Made by a program: the position numbers and the translations under genes. From the NCBI GenBank assembly GCA_016169945.1, contig JADLSH010000155.1, forward strand, positions 3,107,501 through 3,171,500: 64,000 bases of DNA. Direction: 5' to 3'. The DNA is from Trachythela sp. YZ-2020. Taxonomy: Eukaryota > Cnidaria > Anthozoa > Malacalcyonacea > Clavulariidae. The notes below the pieces were generated by a model that did no database searches, was not told the origin of the DNA, and saw nothing but the letters and a program-made list of their open reading frames with translations. Below, in pieces: positions 26,001 to 38,200 of this stretch; the first letter of the stretch is position 1, and each line of letters starts with the position of its first letter.

Positions 26001-27425
26001 CTAATTCAACTCCAAGAGCTTTGGTATTTTTAACTTTTTAATCAATTGATTATTTATTTTAACTCCTTGATGGGTATCAATATTACTTATTTTATGTCGT
26101 GTTCCAATTACAACATACTCGGTTTTCATTATATTTAGACTTAGTTTATTTGCACAAAGCCATTTCTGAACGTTCCTCATGTCTACGCTCGCCCTCTCTT
26201 CCGCCTCACTAATTGTTCTGCCTACTGCCGTTAAGTTAGTATCATCAGCAAACATTCTTGGAGTTGTGCGTTCTAGGCAGCTTGGCAAATCATTTATATA
26301 CATAATAAATAAGAGAGGGCCGAGTATACTTCCCTGAGGAATGCCAAAAATGATTTCTTTCTCCACCGAGAGTATACTGGCCAATTGACAACTTTGAGTT
26401 CGGTGCGTCAAATAGCAACGTAAAAGATTTAATGCTTTCCTTTGGAAACCATACATTTCAAACTTACTTAACAGTATTTCATGGTCGACTGTATCGAATG
26501 CTTTTTTTAGGTCAAGAAAAATAACTAAGTTATACAGCCCACGGTCCATGTTGGTATACCATTCGTTCGTACAATCCAATAATGTAGTAGTTGTGGAATG
26601 ATAAGGTCTGAAACCAAATTGGTGTTTTGAGAAAAGATTATTCTGGTTAAGATACTCATACATTTGATCATACATAATTCTTTCCATAAGTTTACTTACT
26701 ACAGGAAGGATTGATATCGGTCTATAGTTGTCCAACATGGACCGCTGACCTTTCTTAAACAATGGAATAACCCTTGCAGCTTTCCAATCAGAAGGAAATT
26801 GATCCGAGTCAATTGACATATTAAAAATCTCAGTAAGAGAAGGTGCAATAACTGGAGCTGCTACTTGTAGAATTTTAGCTGAAATTTTATCCATTCCAGT
26901 CGCTTTGGTGGTAGACAAATTAACTAGAAGAGTGTAAACCAATGTTACACTCACTGGTCGAAATGAGAAACTGTTCTTTGTCTTAGATTTTTGTTGAGTA
27001 ATAAAATCTCGAAAACTAACGTCATTGTCATTTGGAATAGACTCAGCAAGCTTTGGGCCAATATTACTAAAATGATCATTAAAAATGTCAACTAATTCGT
27101 CGGTCGATGTAACAGTTTTACCTGGAAGTTTAATTTCATTAATCGTAGTCTGTTTTCTGTTTCGACCTAATATATCATTTATTGTTCTCCAAGCATATTT
27201 AGGATTCTGTTTATTATTTGTGAATTTGTTTGCATAATAATCTCTTTTAGCACTGCGCAAAGCAGTGTTAGCAACATTTCTAGATGACTTATATAGTCTC
27301 CAGTCTTCTTCTTTATTTGTCTTTATTGCTTTACGCTTAAGAGCATCTCTTTTAAATAATTTTTCCTTTACTTCCCGGCTTACCCAAGGAACATTGCCCC
27401 CTTTTCTTAGTCTTTTTACTCTCAC
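26001..27425 (-). pseudogene. LINE reverse transcriptase
   Basis: 474 residues with the RT blocks in order: YRPISILPVVSKLMERI, HQFGFRPYHSTTT, LKKAFDTVDH, GIPQGSILGPLLF and the catalytic MFADDTNLT. It begins next to the endonuclease stop at 27422, and the apparent start codon is GTG, so ORF2 was originally continuous and has suffered a frame change here. Confidence 0.9.
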
Positions 27426-28252
27426 AGGGCATGTTTATCCAGCACATCTACAAAGAATGTTTTCCATAACCGCCACATTTCATCTACATTTCTTTTAAAT
27501 CTTATTTCTTCCCAAGGTATATTTTGTAAGTCATATAGAAAGCCTGAAACATTGAAATTCTTAAAATTTCTATACTCGACAGAACCTTGTAAATCAGTTT
27601 TTATTCTTGTACTTATTTTCCGAATACTATAAATGAGACTGTGATCACTAATTCCGAGATGGACTACACCTGAAAAAATTATTTTTTCAGGCATTGACGC
27701 AATTACTACATCCAATAATGATTGGCTAGACTGGGTAATACGCGTAGGGTTATTAATTAATTGTGTAAGCTGATATAATTCCAAAACGTCTTGAAGCCTT
27801 CTAGTGGTGGACAAAGTTGGTTCTAGCATATTACAATTTAAATCTCCCAAAATATAAAATTCTATATTTTCATCATCAATTGATTTGATTAGCCTCTCAA
27901 TTTTTATAAACACTTCACTAGCGGAACATGGTGGTCTATAAATACTTGAAACTATAAAAGATTGACTATTAGCCTGCTTAATTTCCACACAGACAGCTTC
28001 AAGGCCTGTTGGAATTAGATCAGGGCGATTTTCATAATTTATATGGCGTCTTATATAAATACATACCCCTCCTCCATTTCTATTCCGATCAGCACGTAGC
28101 AAGTCATAACCTTCAATGCTAACAATCCCATCGGAAATAGTGGAGTCCAAACGGGTTTCATTAACTGCTAAAACATCTAGATATTTATCATGAAGTAATA
28201 ATCGGATTTCATCAAGGTGTTTCGGAAGGCTAGCTACATTAAGCATAGCCAT
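27422..28252 (-). pseudogene. LINE apurinic-type endonuclease
   Basis: 276 residues: NETRLDS (catalytic Glu), GGVCIYIR, SIYRPP, YILGDLNCN and LGISDHSLI form the EEP endonuclease signature in order. It would nick target DNA for target-primed reverse transcription. N-terminal half of ORF2; its 3' end breaks into the RT frame. Confidence 0.88.
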
Positions 28253-28320
28253 CTTAAAACCCTTGTTTTCGGAATATTTAAACAGGCATCATTAGCACTC
28301 CTCCTCGACCCGTCCTCATT

Positions 28321-29022
28321 TCAATTATGCGAACTTAAGAAATATGAAAAGTTTGCCTGAAGCAAAGAGCTACCTTCTCGGTTTAAATGCAGTCCTCTAC
28401 TATTTAAATGAGAGCGACTAATATTACTATTGTCTAAAAATGCAAGCTTTTTCTTCAAGCAGCTTGACTTTAGTATATTGTTGGTCTCATTTACCTTCGT
28501 TGTAAGTTCCTCTCTATCGCATCTAGTGACTAAAGAAGAGATGATGACTTCAGTATCATTGCAATCCTTTTTAAAATTCTCTGCTAACTCGATAATTTTC
28601 TTTGCAATTCCTTTAGGACTTGAATAGCGTATGTCGTTTGTGCCTGCATGGATAATGAGCTTATCGGGTTGCTTTCGTGCAGTGGGCTTTAAGAAATCAG
28701 ACATATCATTAACTGTTGCACCTGAGAAAGACTTAACTATTACGTTTCTGTCAGTGTTGGATACTTCCCAACCTTTTACATATTTTATAATCGAATCTCC
28801 AGCTATAACAACCGTTTCTTTAGTGCGTTGTCTTTCTGCTGTTATTTCCTCACTTGCCTTATGCGCTTCTCTTGTTTGCTCGTTTTCCTTTGCCTTTTGT
28901 TCGTTATTCTTCACCTTTTGTTTCTTATTCTTATTCTTCTTATGCTTTTGTTCCTGATTAATCTGCTGTGACGTCTGCTTGTTGACTTTCGATTGAGCAG
29001 CTTTGTCATCAGATTCGCTCAT
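28321..29022 (-). CDS. LINE ORF1 with SGNH/GDSL esterase-like domain
   Basis: 233 residues. Residues about 1-65 are Lys/Gln/Glu-rich coiled coil. The esterase-like part has block I AGDSI (catalytic Ser, about 73-77), HAGTNDI (about 124-130) and a late LHLNREG (Asp/His block, partly changed). Such esterase ORF1 proteins are known from CR1-type LINEs and probably act in RNA or membrane association. It seems open throughout. Confidence 0.8.
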   Translation of the reverse strand: MSESDDKAAQSKVNKQTSQQINQEQKHKKNKNKKQKVKNNEQKAKENEQTREAHKASEEITAERQRTKETVVIAGDSIIKYVKGWEVSNTDRNVIVKSFSGATVNDMSDFLKPTARKQPDKLIIHAGTNDIRYSSPKGIAKKIIELAENFKKDCNDTEVIISSLVTRCDREELTTKVNETNNILKSSCLKKKLAFLDNSNISRSHLNSRGLHLNREGSSLLQANFSYFLSSHN

Positions 29023-29203
29023 TTGTCACATAGTTAAATACGAACACTAAACCTTTTAAGAACGTTCTTGGTAGAACACTCATTATTTCCATGTGTGCTT
29101 CACGTGCGACCTTGGTCAGTGTCTAACCTTGGTCTGTGACCTTGATCATGAAAGCGCGCGAAAAGAGTTCGCACTTTAAGTTCGCACGGGAAAGAGTTGG
29201 AAG

Positions 29204-29617
29204 ATGGATAAGAAAGAAAAAGAGGCACTACGCCACCGAGAGCTCCGAAAGAAGAAAAAAGAAGAGTTAACAGAACTAAGGGCACTTCGTCAGTACTTAC
29301 TAAAGGAAAACCCCGACCAGTTAAGAAATTTCGAAGCCCAATATCCGAACAGCAACGCACCTCAAACCACAACAACAACAACATTTGAAGTTATGGCAAA
29401 ACCTCAAGTTGCAAGTGAACCATTTGAGAACAATTCGCCTCAAATCAATGTTTTTCCTCCAGAACTGCCTCAAGTCGCCACTGGACTGCCTCAGAACAAC
29501 CTTTTAGAGCGCACATTCGATGATGAGATAAACAAACTGTTCAGTTGTATCTCTAAGGATTTATTTCTATGCGATAAATACATGGAAGACCTTTTTAACA
29601 TTAATATGGATTTTTAG
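29204..29617 (+). CDS. Small Polinton right-arm protein, unknown
   Basis: 137 residues. N-terminal 40 residues are Lys/Glu/Arg-rich helix (REL-RKKKKEELTELRAL), the middle is Pro/Gln/Asn-rich with repeated PQ(V/I) units, and the C-terminus is a helix containing Cys and Phe (LFSCISKDLFLC). AATAAA follows at about 29717. It lies between the LINE and the right TIR, so it is the Polinton's terminal gene. No family recognised. Confidence 0.5.
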   Translation: MDKKEKEALRHRELRKKKKEELTELRALRQYLLKENPDQLRNFEAQYPNSNAPQTTTTTTFEVMAKPQVASEPFENNSPQINVFPPELPQVATGLPQNNLLERTFDDEINKLFSCISKDLFLCDKYMEDLFNINMDF

Positions 29618-29776
29618 TATTTATATTTTTAGTATTTACATACATTTGAAGAACATTTATATATTTAAAAAACTTTTGTTATTCTAAAGTATGTTTACAA
29701 CAGTTCTATGTTGACAATAAAAATTTGAAAACAATTTGCTCATTTTCCTCTTCGTGCGCACACCCGTGCACACACC

Positions 29777-29852
29777 CGTGCGCACGCGACGCCATTTTGA
29801 ATACTAATTACTATCGTGCGCACGCGACGCCATTTTGAATACTAATTACTTC
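29777..29852. repeat. 38-bp tandem duplication at the inner edge of the right TIR
   Basis: Two units starting CGTGCGCACGCGACGCC at 29777 and 29815. The second overlaps the TIR, so the right arm has an extra partial TIR copy that the left arm lacks. GC-rich CGTGCGCAC runs precede it. Confidence 0.8.
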
Positions 29853-29880
29853 CGATCCTGGATGTAGGGGATAAGCTACT
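29817..29880. repeat. Polinton right TIR
   Basis: Complement of 11601-11664 with one mismatch; ends GGGGATAAGCTACT and is followed by the TSD AAGCAC at 29881-29886. Confidence 0.92.
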
Positions 29881-29886
29881 AAGCAC
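29881..29886. repeat. Target-site duplication, right copy (AAGCAC)
   Basis: Exact repeat of 11595-11600, confirming the insertion boundaries. Confidence 0.9.
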
Positions 29887-30187
29887 CTTTGTATTTATAT
29901 ACGTCACACTATAAGATCACTTAATGTTACGATGCAAAACTACATATTACATTTGTGCCACTATGCTAAGGTATAAATCCCTGTAAGAACTACATGTTTA
30001 TACATCCGCTTGGTAAAATCCGCTTGATAAGACCTTTAGGAACGCTTACTATGCCGATTATTTTAAGATCTTCTCGTTCCAGAAAGCGGCTATATTTTTG
30101 CTTCTTATTACTTCGCATAAGGAAATAATAGTTTACTAGGGTAAGCATCGATATATTAGTTGTCTAAGCCGTTTCGTATATATAGGA

Positions 30188-30388
30188 TATTACACGGTTG
30201 CGCGGAGATATGGATTTTATGTCGCGAGTGGGCAAGAAAGATAGATTGAGTGAGCTCAAGGAAACGAGATAGATATCTTGCCACGAGAGACATGTTCGAG
30301 TGCAAGAAAGATATCTCACGGTAGTGAGAGGAAGAACGAGTGAGAGACATCGTTCCACAAAATTCATATCTCCGCGCAACCGTGTAAT
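30188..30388. mobile_element. MITE with about 24-bp perfect TIRs
   Basis: Arms at 30188-30211 (ATTACACGGTTGCGCGGAG...) and 30365-30388 are complementary. The interior holds a weaker inverted set of GAAAGATATCT/GAGATAGATATC motifs. No coding capacity. Confidence 0.7.
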
Positions 30389-30566
30389 GTTCTGTTTCTT
30401 ATATGGACTTATTTATAGTGACACAAATACACAACAACTAACTTTTTAATAAAAACAGTCTAAAACACAACAGTGGCTTTAAAATTAGCCTATAGCTAAA
30501 TATAGATTAAACACAACAACCTGCGCTACAACAGAAAAAGTTTTAAAAAGTGTTAGCTAGTGTACT

Positions 30567-31831
30567 TTATTGGCTCTGACTTGATTCTGAAGAATCTAAT
30601 GTTACGATTCGTTTTTGTTTTTGACTACAAAGCTGTGGAGGTTGTTGTTCGGCCGGCACGCCACTTGGATAAACATTGACAGTTCCAATTTGGCAATTTT
30701 GAAAAAGGCTTCCTGTTGGCATATTTGCAGACAAACCCGGTCTCGAACCCGGTAAATAACAAGTTGATGTGCTGATTGTCTCGTCGATCGAAACAGAATG
30801 ACTTTCAACTGAGTTAATAGCAGTTTGCACGGCCGTCGCACCTGATAATACGCCAGAAATTTGCTGTTGTTTCTTGTCTGACAAAGTCGAGTAATTATTT
30901 ATCGAGGCAACGTTTTTATGTCCAGTTATTTGCATGATTTCGGTTGGCGGGATGTAGTTATCAACAAGCTTTTGAACCAAATGCTTTCTTGTGCTGTGAT
31001 TTACTAGCTTCTTGTCAGTTTCCAAGCCGGAATCTTTGACCATTCTCTTCAACATATTTCGCAGTGAATTTACACTAAGCGGAGAACATTTGTACCATTG
31101 TTGTCCTTCATATTTCGGAACTTCAATGTTTACAGTCAAGTAGAACGGAGACTCGTCTGCCAACATTTCAGCTGGTCTATGAGCACAGTAGGTCAAGTAA
31201 CTGTTGACCGGACAACGATGTGGATTACTCGTTTTCGTACATTTGAGGCTTTTTTGCTCTAAGGTTTTGTAGGTTTTCGCCAGTGCGTGTTTTAGTTTGT
31301 CTTTCTCGACAGAGCTCGACAAAGCGAGTTCCTTCCGAATCTTGTTTCAACTCCAAATCACCCCAACGAAGATCTCTTTGCTCTTTGCCTGGTCTCATAC
31401 CAAAATGAATACAATTATTCAACCACACAGTATTCAGCAAGGCTCTCGGTGAGTTTGTTCCCAAGACCTTACGATCATAAAAGTTGTTGATGTCTTCATG
31501 TGACAGCGGGTCGGCAGCGTTTGGACGATTCCCTTGGCCGAGAGATTTTAACTGTTTTTGTTTCTTTTTAAGTGTGTCTTGGACATCGTAAAATACTTTG
31601 TAGTTCAAAACAGAGAAAGCGTAGTTCTTTTTTCTGAGATAACGGTCAATGGTTTGGTCAATTGCTCCGAGAGACGACGGCTCGTACTCTTTGCAGTTTT
31701 GCTTTCGTACAGACAAAATGAAATTCTTTATCGTATATCGTCTTTTTTGTTGTGTTTTCGTTTTCTTGTTCGTCGCAAAACTTAATAATGTTGTCCTCGC
31801 TTAAATCCACAAACCTTGAACTAGAAGCCAT
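30567..31831 (-). pseudogene. Tyrosine recombinase (Crypton/DUF3504-like), frame-broken
   Basis: Starts at ATG 31831 (MASSSRFVDLSEDNII), shifts frame near 31.7 kb to the 31225-31716 frame and again near 31.25 kb to the 30567-31322 frame. Recombinase residues are recognisable: an Arg in the GMRPGKEQRDLRWGDLE region, HSTRK (H-x-x-R) at about 30998, GHK at about 30918 and the nucleophile Tyr in NNYSTL at about 30893. This family includes Crypton transposons and DUF3504 domains domesticated in ZMYM-type proteins. The two frame changes suggest a dead copy. Confidence 0.7.
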
Positions 31832-33340
31832 TTGTAAAACAGCGAAAAAGGCGGGAAATGTTATGTCACTCCTAATCGTGACATACGGAAAATACGCCAC
31901 TCAAGGCCCGGATGTAGTGGCCTATGAGTACTACATGTGTTTTAGTTCCTAATAAAATACCCTTATCGATATAATAAAAGGTGATATTAGATACGAGAAT
32001 ATATTTACGGAGTTGATAATCGAAATGTTTATTACGATAACAAAGCCATATTTTTCCACACAAAATATGCTGGGGCCGCGCAATTTATTGTGTTTGTTCG
32101 TAAACTTTTTTAGTGTCTTGACGTCATATTAATATATATCAAGAATGAGACCGTACTTTAATGATGGGCTGCCTCATCCTCATCCTGAGCCAGTGCCGCG
32201 AGTGTAATGAGGAGGGTCGGATATTTACGCGACGGTATGTCTAAACAAAACGAAAACATTGTGAATGCAGTCGTGTTATTTTTTTTTTGGTCACACGGTG
32301 ACCGACTCGACCTATGCTTTGTAAGTTATGCAGCGCGCAGAGAGAACTGGTAACTGGCAACATGATGATTGGCTAAGACAACGATTTTGTTTTTATATAT
32401 AGACGTCAGAAAAATAACTGCCATCTTATATATTTTTGGGCTTTTGGCATTGATATGACTTTTTTGAAGTCGGGACATATTTACTGAATTAAAATTCAGA
32501 CAAATATTAAGTCTCCAAAACAAGATAAATGAAAAATTTTTAGAGAACTTTCACTTACTAAAGTCAATAACAAAAGAAATCAGTCGAAAGGCTGAGAAAG
32601 GAGAGGATTTTCGAGTTTTAAAGCGGTTTAAACGGGTAAGTGTTTATTTTGCATACTTGCTTTTGCAGTTTAGCCATCAATTGGCATGCACTACATTCGT
32701 GGTTTTGAAAATGCGTAGTTCATCCTGTGGTCAATAACAACATTGACTAATCTTAAAAATTGTTTTAGCATTAATTCAAATACGTCACAGAGCATGCGCA
32801 AAATCGGCCGCGCTGGCCGTACGTGCAAGTGCTCTGTGACTCGAAAATGATCGCTAATCTTGACCGTCGCGGCTAACTTTTTGTACGTATGACAGTAGAA
32901 CTGTATTCTACTTTCTGTGCGGCCGTCAAGTTTTTAACAAATCAAATTTCACGAAAGTATAAACACATACGTGCGTGCAATTGTGCGTACGTATACGTGC
33001 AAGTGGAGCCCGGCCTTAACTCACTACTGACCTATATATATACCGATTATAATAATAATGAAATGAATAAATATACGAATAAACTATGAAACTAAAAATA
33101 TATATATTAAAGTTCTTTACTAATGACAATTATGCAGTACTTTTTTTGTTTCCTTTTCCATTATTCCAAATTTTAGCAGCAAAATATCCTAAATATCTCA
33201 TCATTGAATTAGTTCTCGGTTTAGTCTACATCAGCATATTATTTTTACTTTTCAAATTATATCTATCCGACTTAGACATTTTAAACATGTTTGAAATATT
33301 TTCAGAACACTGACAAGCAACCGCTTTGGAAACATACGCC
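31832..33340. other. No gene seen
   Basis: AT-rich with a T tract near 32278 and a TGACGTCATATTAATATAT motif near 32118. Short frames lack family features or splice context. Confidence 0.5.
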
Positions 33341-33346
33341 GTATAT

Positions 33347-33669
33347 ATGTATATAATTTACACTCAATAATTTTCCATCTACAAAACCCTTCAATTATTA
33401 TTCTATCGAGTGAGATGCCAACAAATCTAGATATTTACCCACAACTTAACATGGCAGTACCCTAGTATATATACATGAACTTGTGGTTAGAGCTCGACAA
33501 CTGGACTCTGTAGCTCAGTTGGTTAGAGCGCTGCACCGGAATTGCAGGGCCACAGATTCAATTCCTGCCAGGGATCTATTGTTGCATTTTTCGCAGCTGT
33601 TCCTGGTTAGGTCTAATAAATGTATATACTTTACACTCAATAATTTTCCATCTACAAAACCCTTCAATT
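33347..33669. repeat. 50-bp direct repeats flanking a SINE
   Basis: 33347-33396 and 33620-33669 are near-identical (one mismatch), 273 bp apart, containing CACTCAATAATTTTCC and CTACAAAACCCTTCAATT. The SINE lies just before the second copy, so the arrangement may be a long duplication made by the insertion or a local rearrangement. Confidence 0.8.
33505..33618 (+). repeat. tRNA-derived SINE
   Basis: Box A TAGCTCAGTTGGTTAGAGC at 33511-33529, an anticodon stem CTGCA/TGCAG around a 7-base loop, and box B-like GATTCAATTCC at 33555-33565. The T-stem does not pair well, and the non-tRNA tail (TTGCATTTTTCGCAGC, then TCCTGGTTAGGTC) marks it as a SINE, not a working tRNA. Confidence 0.7.
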
Positions 33670-34234
33670 CATATATTATATTTGGTATGAATGTCAATAT
33701 GGTATGCATATCAACCTGGTGAATATTTTAAGCAATATCACCTAAGCCGTGTCATTTTCAAATACAGCATGCTTCGTGACCATGCAGTGTTTTCCTTAAC
33801 CGAGGTAACATAACTGTGTCAGTAGCATCACCCTAAATCATGTAAACCCTTGCTTTCTATGACTCTCTTGGTCACTAACCCTGCTAAAGGAAATCCTATA
33901 TGTATAAAGCAAGGTCATGTTATTACAAAAATATTCTCAAATATATAATGAACTAACTTGAATTTTATGCAAAAATCATCTACTATTAAAAATTATGACA
34001 TATACAGATTAGTCCCAGTAGATCACTGGTTATAAAACAATTTGAATACCTAACTATTCACCATACGAATACTAAATCTTATATACAAATTAAAATGGAA
34101 ACAAAACATAGGAATATTCGTCTTACCTTCAGGCACTTTAACCGCGTTTGTCTTTACACAGCAGCGGCAGCACTCCTCAATCAGACCGTCAATTGCCTAA
34201 ATCAAAATTTGGGAAACAAAAAACTAAGTTATAT

Positions 34235-34760
34235 ACACTGTAAAAACTGATAGGTTAAAATAACAAAAAAAATAGGTTATTTGGGTTGGTCTAGGACAAC
34301 CGGTTTAAAATAGGTTATTTAAATAGGTAGAAATAACTAAAACTAAATAGGTTAAAACAAACCATTTCTAGTGGGTTATTTTAACCTATAATATAAAGGC
34401 TATTTTAACCAATAATTAATTGGTCAATTTAACCGAATACAAATAGTTAATTGTACCTATTTAAAATATGTTATTATAACATTTATTTTTAAGTTAAAAC
34501 AACCTAAATTTAAACCGTTAAATCTACTCAAGAGATATAGGTTGTTTTTGCCATATAAATATAGGTTGTTTTTACTTATAAATATTTGGTCATTTTAACC
34601 AATAATATTTGGTCAATTTAACCTATAAGATTTGGTTGATACAAATATAACCTATTCTTTATAGTTGAAACAACCCATAAATAATGGTGAAGGCCATGAG
34701 TCTAAACCAGCCCTTTAAAATAGGTTACATGCGGTTGACTCAACCTAAAACAAATAGGTT
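34235..34760. mobile_element. Palindrome-array MITE-like repeat, copy A
   Basis: Begins ACACTGTAAAAACTGATAG and continues as a series of short AT-rich palindromes based on ATAGGTTATTTTAACC. The mirror-image terminus lies at 46661. No coding capacity. Confidence 0.65.
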
Positions 34761-35292
34761 AAAATCAAATATTTTAAAATCAAATATTTTAAAATCAAGA
34801 TTCGACTCAAAATCAAATTAGTAAATATTAAACAATTTCAGTAATATGGTAAAAATCATGTATTTTTCTTAAGGAATACATAAGTCTTATATAAGATATA
34901 AATAACATAATCTACGAGATAATTTAGTGCCAGTGTGCGACATTGCAAAACAGTAAAGTGGAAGTGGAGGAGAGTTTGTTAGCATGCAGTCACGATATTA
35001 TATTGTGAAAGAAAAAAGCTCTCCATATAGAAGAAACATTGGTTATCTCACACAATTCACTAGCTTGTAAGCTATATATAGTTTTGAGTTATACTATATA
35101 GAAACATTCACAGAAATAGCCCATGATTGTGACGGCCATAACTCTCCTCGTACACTCTAATCATTAAAGATAAAGACAATATATCCTGCATGTACAATAC
35201 ATGCATTACATTAATGATACAATATCATCATTATCATAAATTGTTCCATTATAAATTGTATCATCAAAAATTGTTCCATTTAATGTGTTCGT

Positions 35293-38200
35293 TTACATTT
35301 GGCTTAGGAAGTTCTCTACGCCAATTGGTAAAGTTTGGCAACTATTGCCCAAAGAACATGTTCTAAAACATGTAAATGTTTTGCTATGACCTGTTGGCCC
35401 CTTTGGGTACTGCGCGTTAAAAACGTAGTACGTTGCAAGCAAACATGTCACTGCGTTGGCTATATTGCACGATCTGAATTTGTTTACCACCATTCCCTCT
35501 GCAATCAATGAAATTGAACTTATCTCTTCCAGAGGTCCGGTGGCCAATAGACGAGGGGTTGAACATCCTGATATTTTAGGAGCAACTTCAGAATCATCCT
35601 GCAACAAGGAATATAAATGAGTGATGACATTTTAAGCATTTCATGCACAACTTACACTTTTATCTAAATATTGTACTTCTTCTCCTGTAGTTACATTACA
35701 AAAATATACATCACTTAATAATTTCTACCTAGATGCTATAAAATATATAAAATTCACTTACAAGAACAACTTCAAATAAATGTTCTCCTGAGGTATGTTT
35801 GTGGGTACTCTTCTCCCCAAGGACATACGGCAAAGCTGCCATGATACAACGGTTTTCTAACTCTACAAAAAGATTAAACATAGAATAAATTTCTGTACAG
35901 TATATATACACAAAAAGATTAACTTCTATATAGATTAAGTATCTTAATCTATATTAATCGTTTAATCCATGTCCATAATATAAACGTATGCATACTATAC
36001 AATTGTTTCTTCAAAACCTGTAATCACTGTAATCAATCATACAGGTACCACAAATCCCCAAAAATACGAGATTTTACCACACATTTCTCACACGAGTTGC
36101 GGTGAAATCTCACATTTTCTGGAATTTGTGGTACCTGTATCATTACCTCTTTCATCTGTCACTTCGCAATCATCCAACTTGACCAATATATTGTTGACAG
36201 CACGACAATTATTCTTCTTCAATGCTGCCAAAATCTGTGGCTTCTTTAGTTGCCACAACTCTCTGATCTCTTTCCCAATGTTTTCCTTGTCGAGGATTCG
36301 CCCTAACTCTGCCTTCATCTAAAGAATGAGTTTTAAAAAATGAGCAAGTCAGCGAACAAAGTAGACTATACACTAGTAGTTGCAAACAGTAGGTTGTTCA
36401 ACTACCTGAAAAAAGAAAACAACTTCTTTGAAGATGGTTTTCTTATTTTCAGGTAGTTGAACAACCTACTGAAATACTTCTCACATCGCTACCTACACTG
36501 ACACCCCCTCACTATACTATATACATGTACACTCACTATTGTTTAGGATGGAAACATGCAACACAAGCAAAGGGTAAATCTCTAAATTCGACGAAGAGTT
36601 ACCACTGAGAAACATTGTTGCAGAAAAAGTAGTGCTCCAAGGCTACTAAATATTGATGTTTACCTGAACCCCTTTATCATCTTTGAGGAAAGGATAATCT
36701 TGCACTAGTTTCCACACACGGACATTGTCAATAAGCACTGCCCTTCTGCGCTTTGGATAAGTGTTGTCCATCAAGAGTTTCACCTGTGCAAAGTCGGGAT
36801 TCCCTTTCCGATACAGGTCGACCAACCTTTTCTGGTGTGCATCCATTGTTTCTTCTGTTTCCAGAAGGAATGGGCGGAATCACGGAATTCTTGGAATGCT
36901 TCTTCTTCCTCTCTGGCTTTGCCTTAAGGACCACAATGCCCTCCGCCTCTAGTTGTTTTTTCTCAACCTTAGCCACCCTCTTCTTGACATTGGCAAAGCG
37001 TGCTTGTATCTTTTTCTCCCATATTTGCTATATTGGAAATGATATATCATTAAAAACTAATAAAAATGTGATATTTAAATTTATTTTTTGCACTATAAAA
37101 GCTACAGTACCACTACCTTTTATGAAATGCGTATCAATTCTAAAGTATAATTAGATTTGGTCTCACAATTACAGATTTGTTGGACAATAGAGGAGGATAA
37201 AACGAAGATGTGATATCAAAATTTCAACTTTGCAAACACATTTTTCTCGGTGTTATATATAATACATGTATGTATGTGTAAGTGCTTAAATAACAAAGCC
37301 AACACACTCTTTTTTATGAGTTAATATTAGTAATAGATAATTCCAGAAAATATTCACACCATTAGACAGATTAAAATTTTAAAGCAGGTGGTTAAGAAAA
37401 CATTAATAAAAGGTCAGGTTTAGTCTGGCAAGTAAAATCATCTGGTGTTAGACATCGAGTGCAACACTAAAGTAGGGTGTGTCTGGGTGCATTGTCAGCT
37501 AATGAGCAAATAAATAAATAATAACAATGTCAACAAATAGATTTGGTCTCACAATCACTGACTTCTTCCACAATGGGAAGGGGTGTAAGAAGAATCTGTA
37601 ATTTTACAAGATTACTGACTTTACAGTAATCTTGACACACTGACAGCTCCGCAATTGGGTTAGGGGGTTAACGCAATCACATAATGTCCAGTCAAACCAT
37701 AGGCAGCCCAATGACTATGGTGGTTTATTAAATAATGTGACTAAAACATTCAAATTTTCAATAAAACTATTGTTACCTTGTTGAAAATGACGAAAATATG
37801 ATAAATTTACTTGACAATAATACAATTCTTTAGTTCTCGTTGCCTGCGACGGGCGACGTACGTCACTGCATAAACGAGAACTAAAGAATTGTGTTATTGT
37901 CAAGTAAATTTATCATATTTTCGTCATTTTCAACAAGGTAACAATAGTTTTATTGAAAATTTGAATGTTTTAGTCACATTATTTAATAAACCACCATAGT
38001 CATTGGGCTGCCTATAATCAAATGAGAATGAGAGTTGATGAAAGTCAATGAGAGTTGCAACTTTCGGTCACATTTGACCACCAACTCTCACACTCTCATC
38101 AACTTTGAGCTGGTTCAAATTTTGATGAGAGTTGATAAGAGTCTTCCTCGTATGACGAGTGATGGAGTTATATATAAGAATTTTCCAAGTTTCCATAGTG

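Larger units (their letters stand above)
25247..29090 (-). mobile_element. CR1/L2-like LINE nested in the Polinton
   Basis: Minus-strand element. Its 3' tail is the complement of the TAGA repeat at about 25247-25263, and its 5' end lies somewhere near 29.05-29.1 kb (not resolved). It contains an SGNH-esterase ORF1, an endonuclease and a reverse transcriptase, with frame breaks near 25.9-26.0 and 27.42 kb. The GRF and ATPase genes lie left of it, and Polinton DNA including a small gene and the TIR continues right of it, so it inserted after the Polinton. Confidence 0.85.
11601..29880. mobile_element. Complete Polinton/Maverick (adintovirus-like) element
   Basis: Bounded by inverted repeats starting AGTAGCTTATCCCC (11601-11664 and 29817-29880, one mismatch seen) and a 6-bp TSD. 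It encodes the diagnostic set: protein-primed PolB, chromodomain integrase, adenain-like protease, packaging ATPase, and minor and major capsid proteins. Length is 18,280 bp, including a nested LINE of about 3.8 kb, so the element itself is about 14.4 kb. Plus-strand genes: PolB, myristoylated protein, integrase, capsid block. Minus-strand genes: four unknowns between PolB and integrase, and the ATPase block. PolB and MCP are frame-broken, so this copy is not autonomous. Confidence 0.93.

Noticed and set aside
33505..33580. Functional tRNA gene
   Set aside because: Boxes A and B are present but T-stem and acceptor do not pair, and a SINE tail follows.
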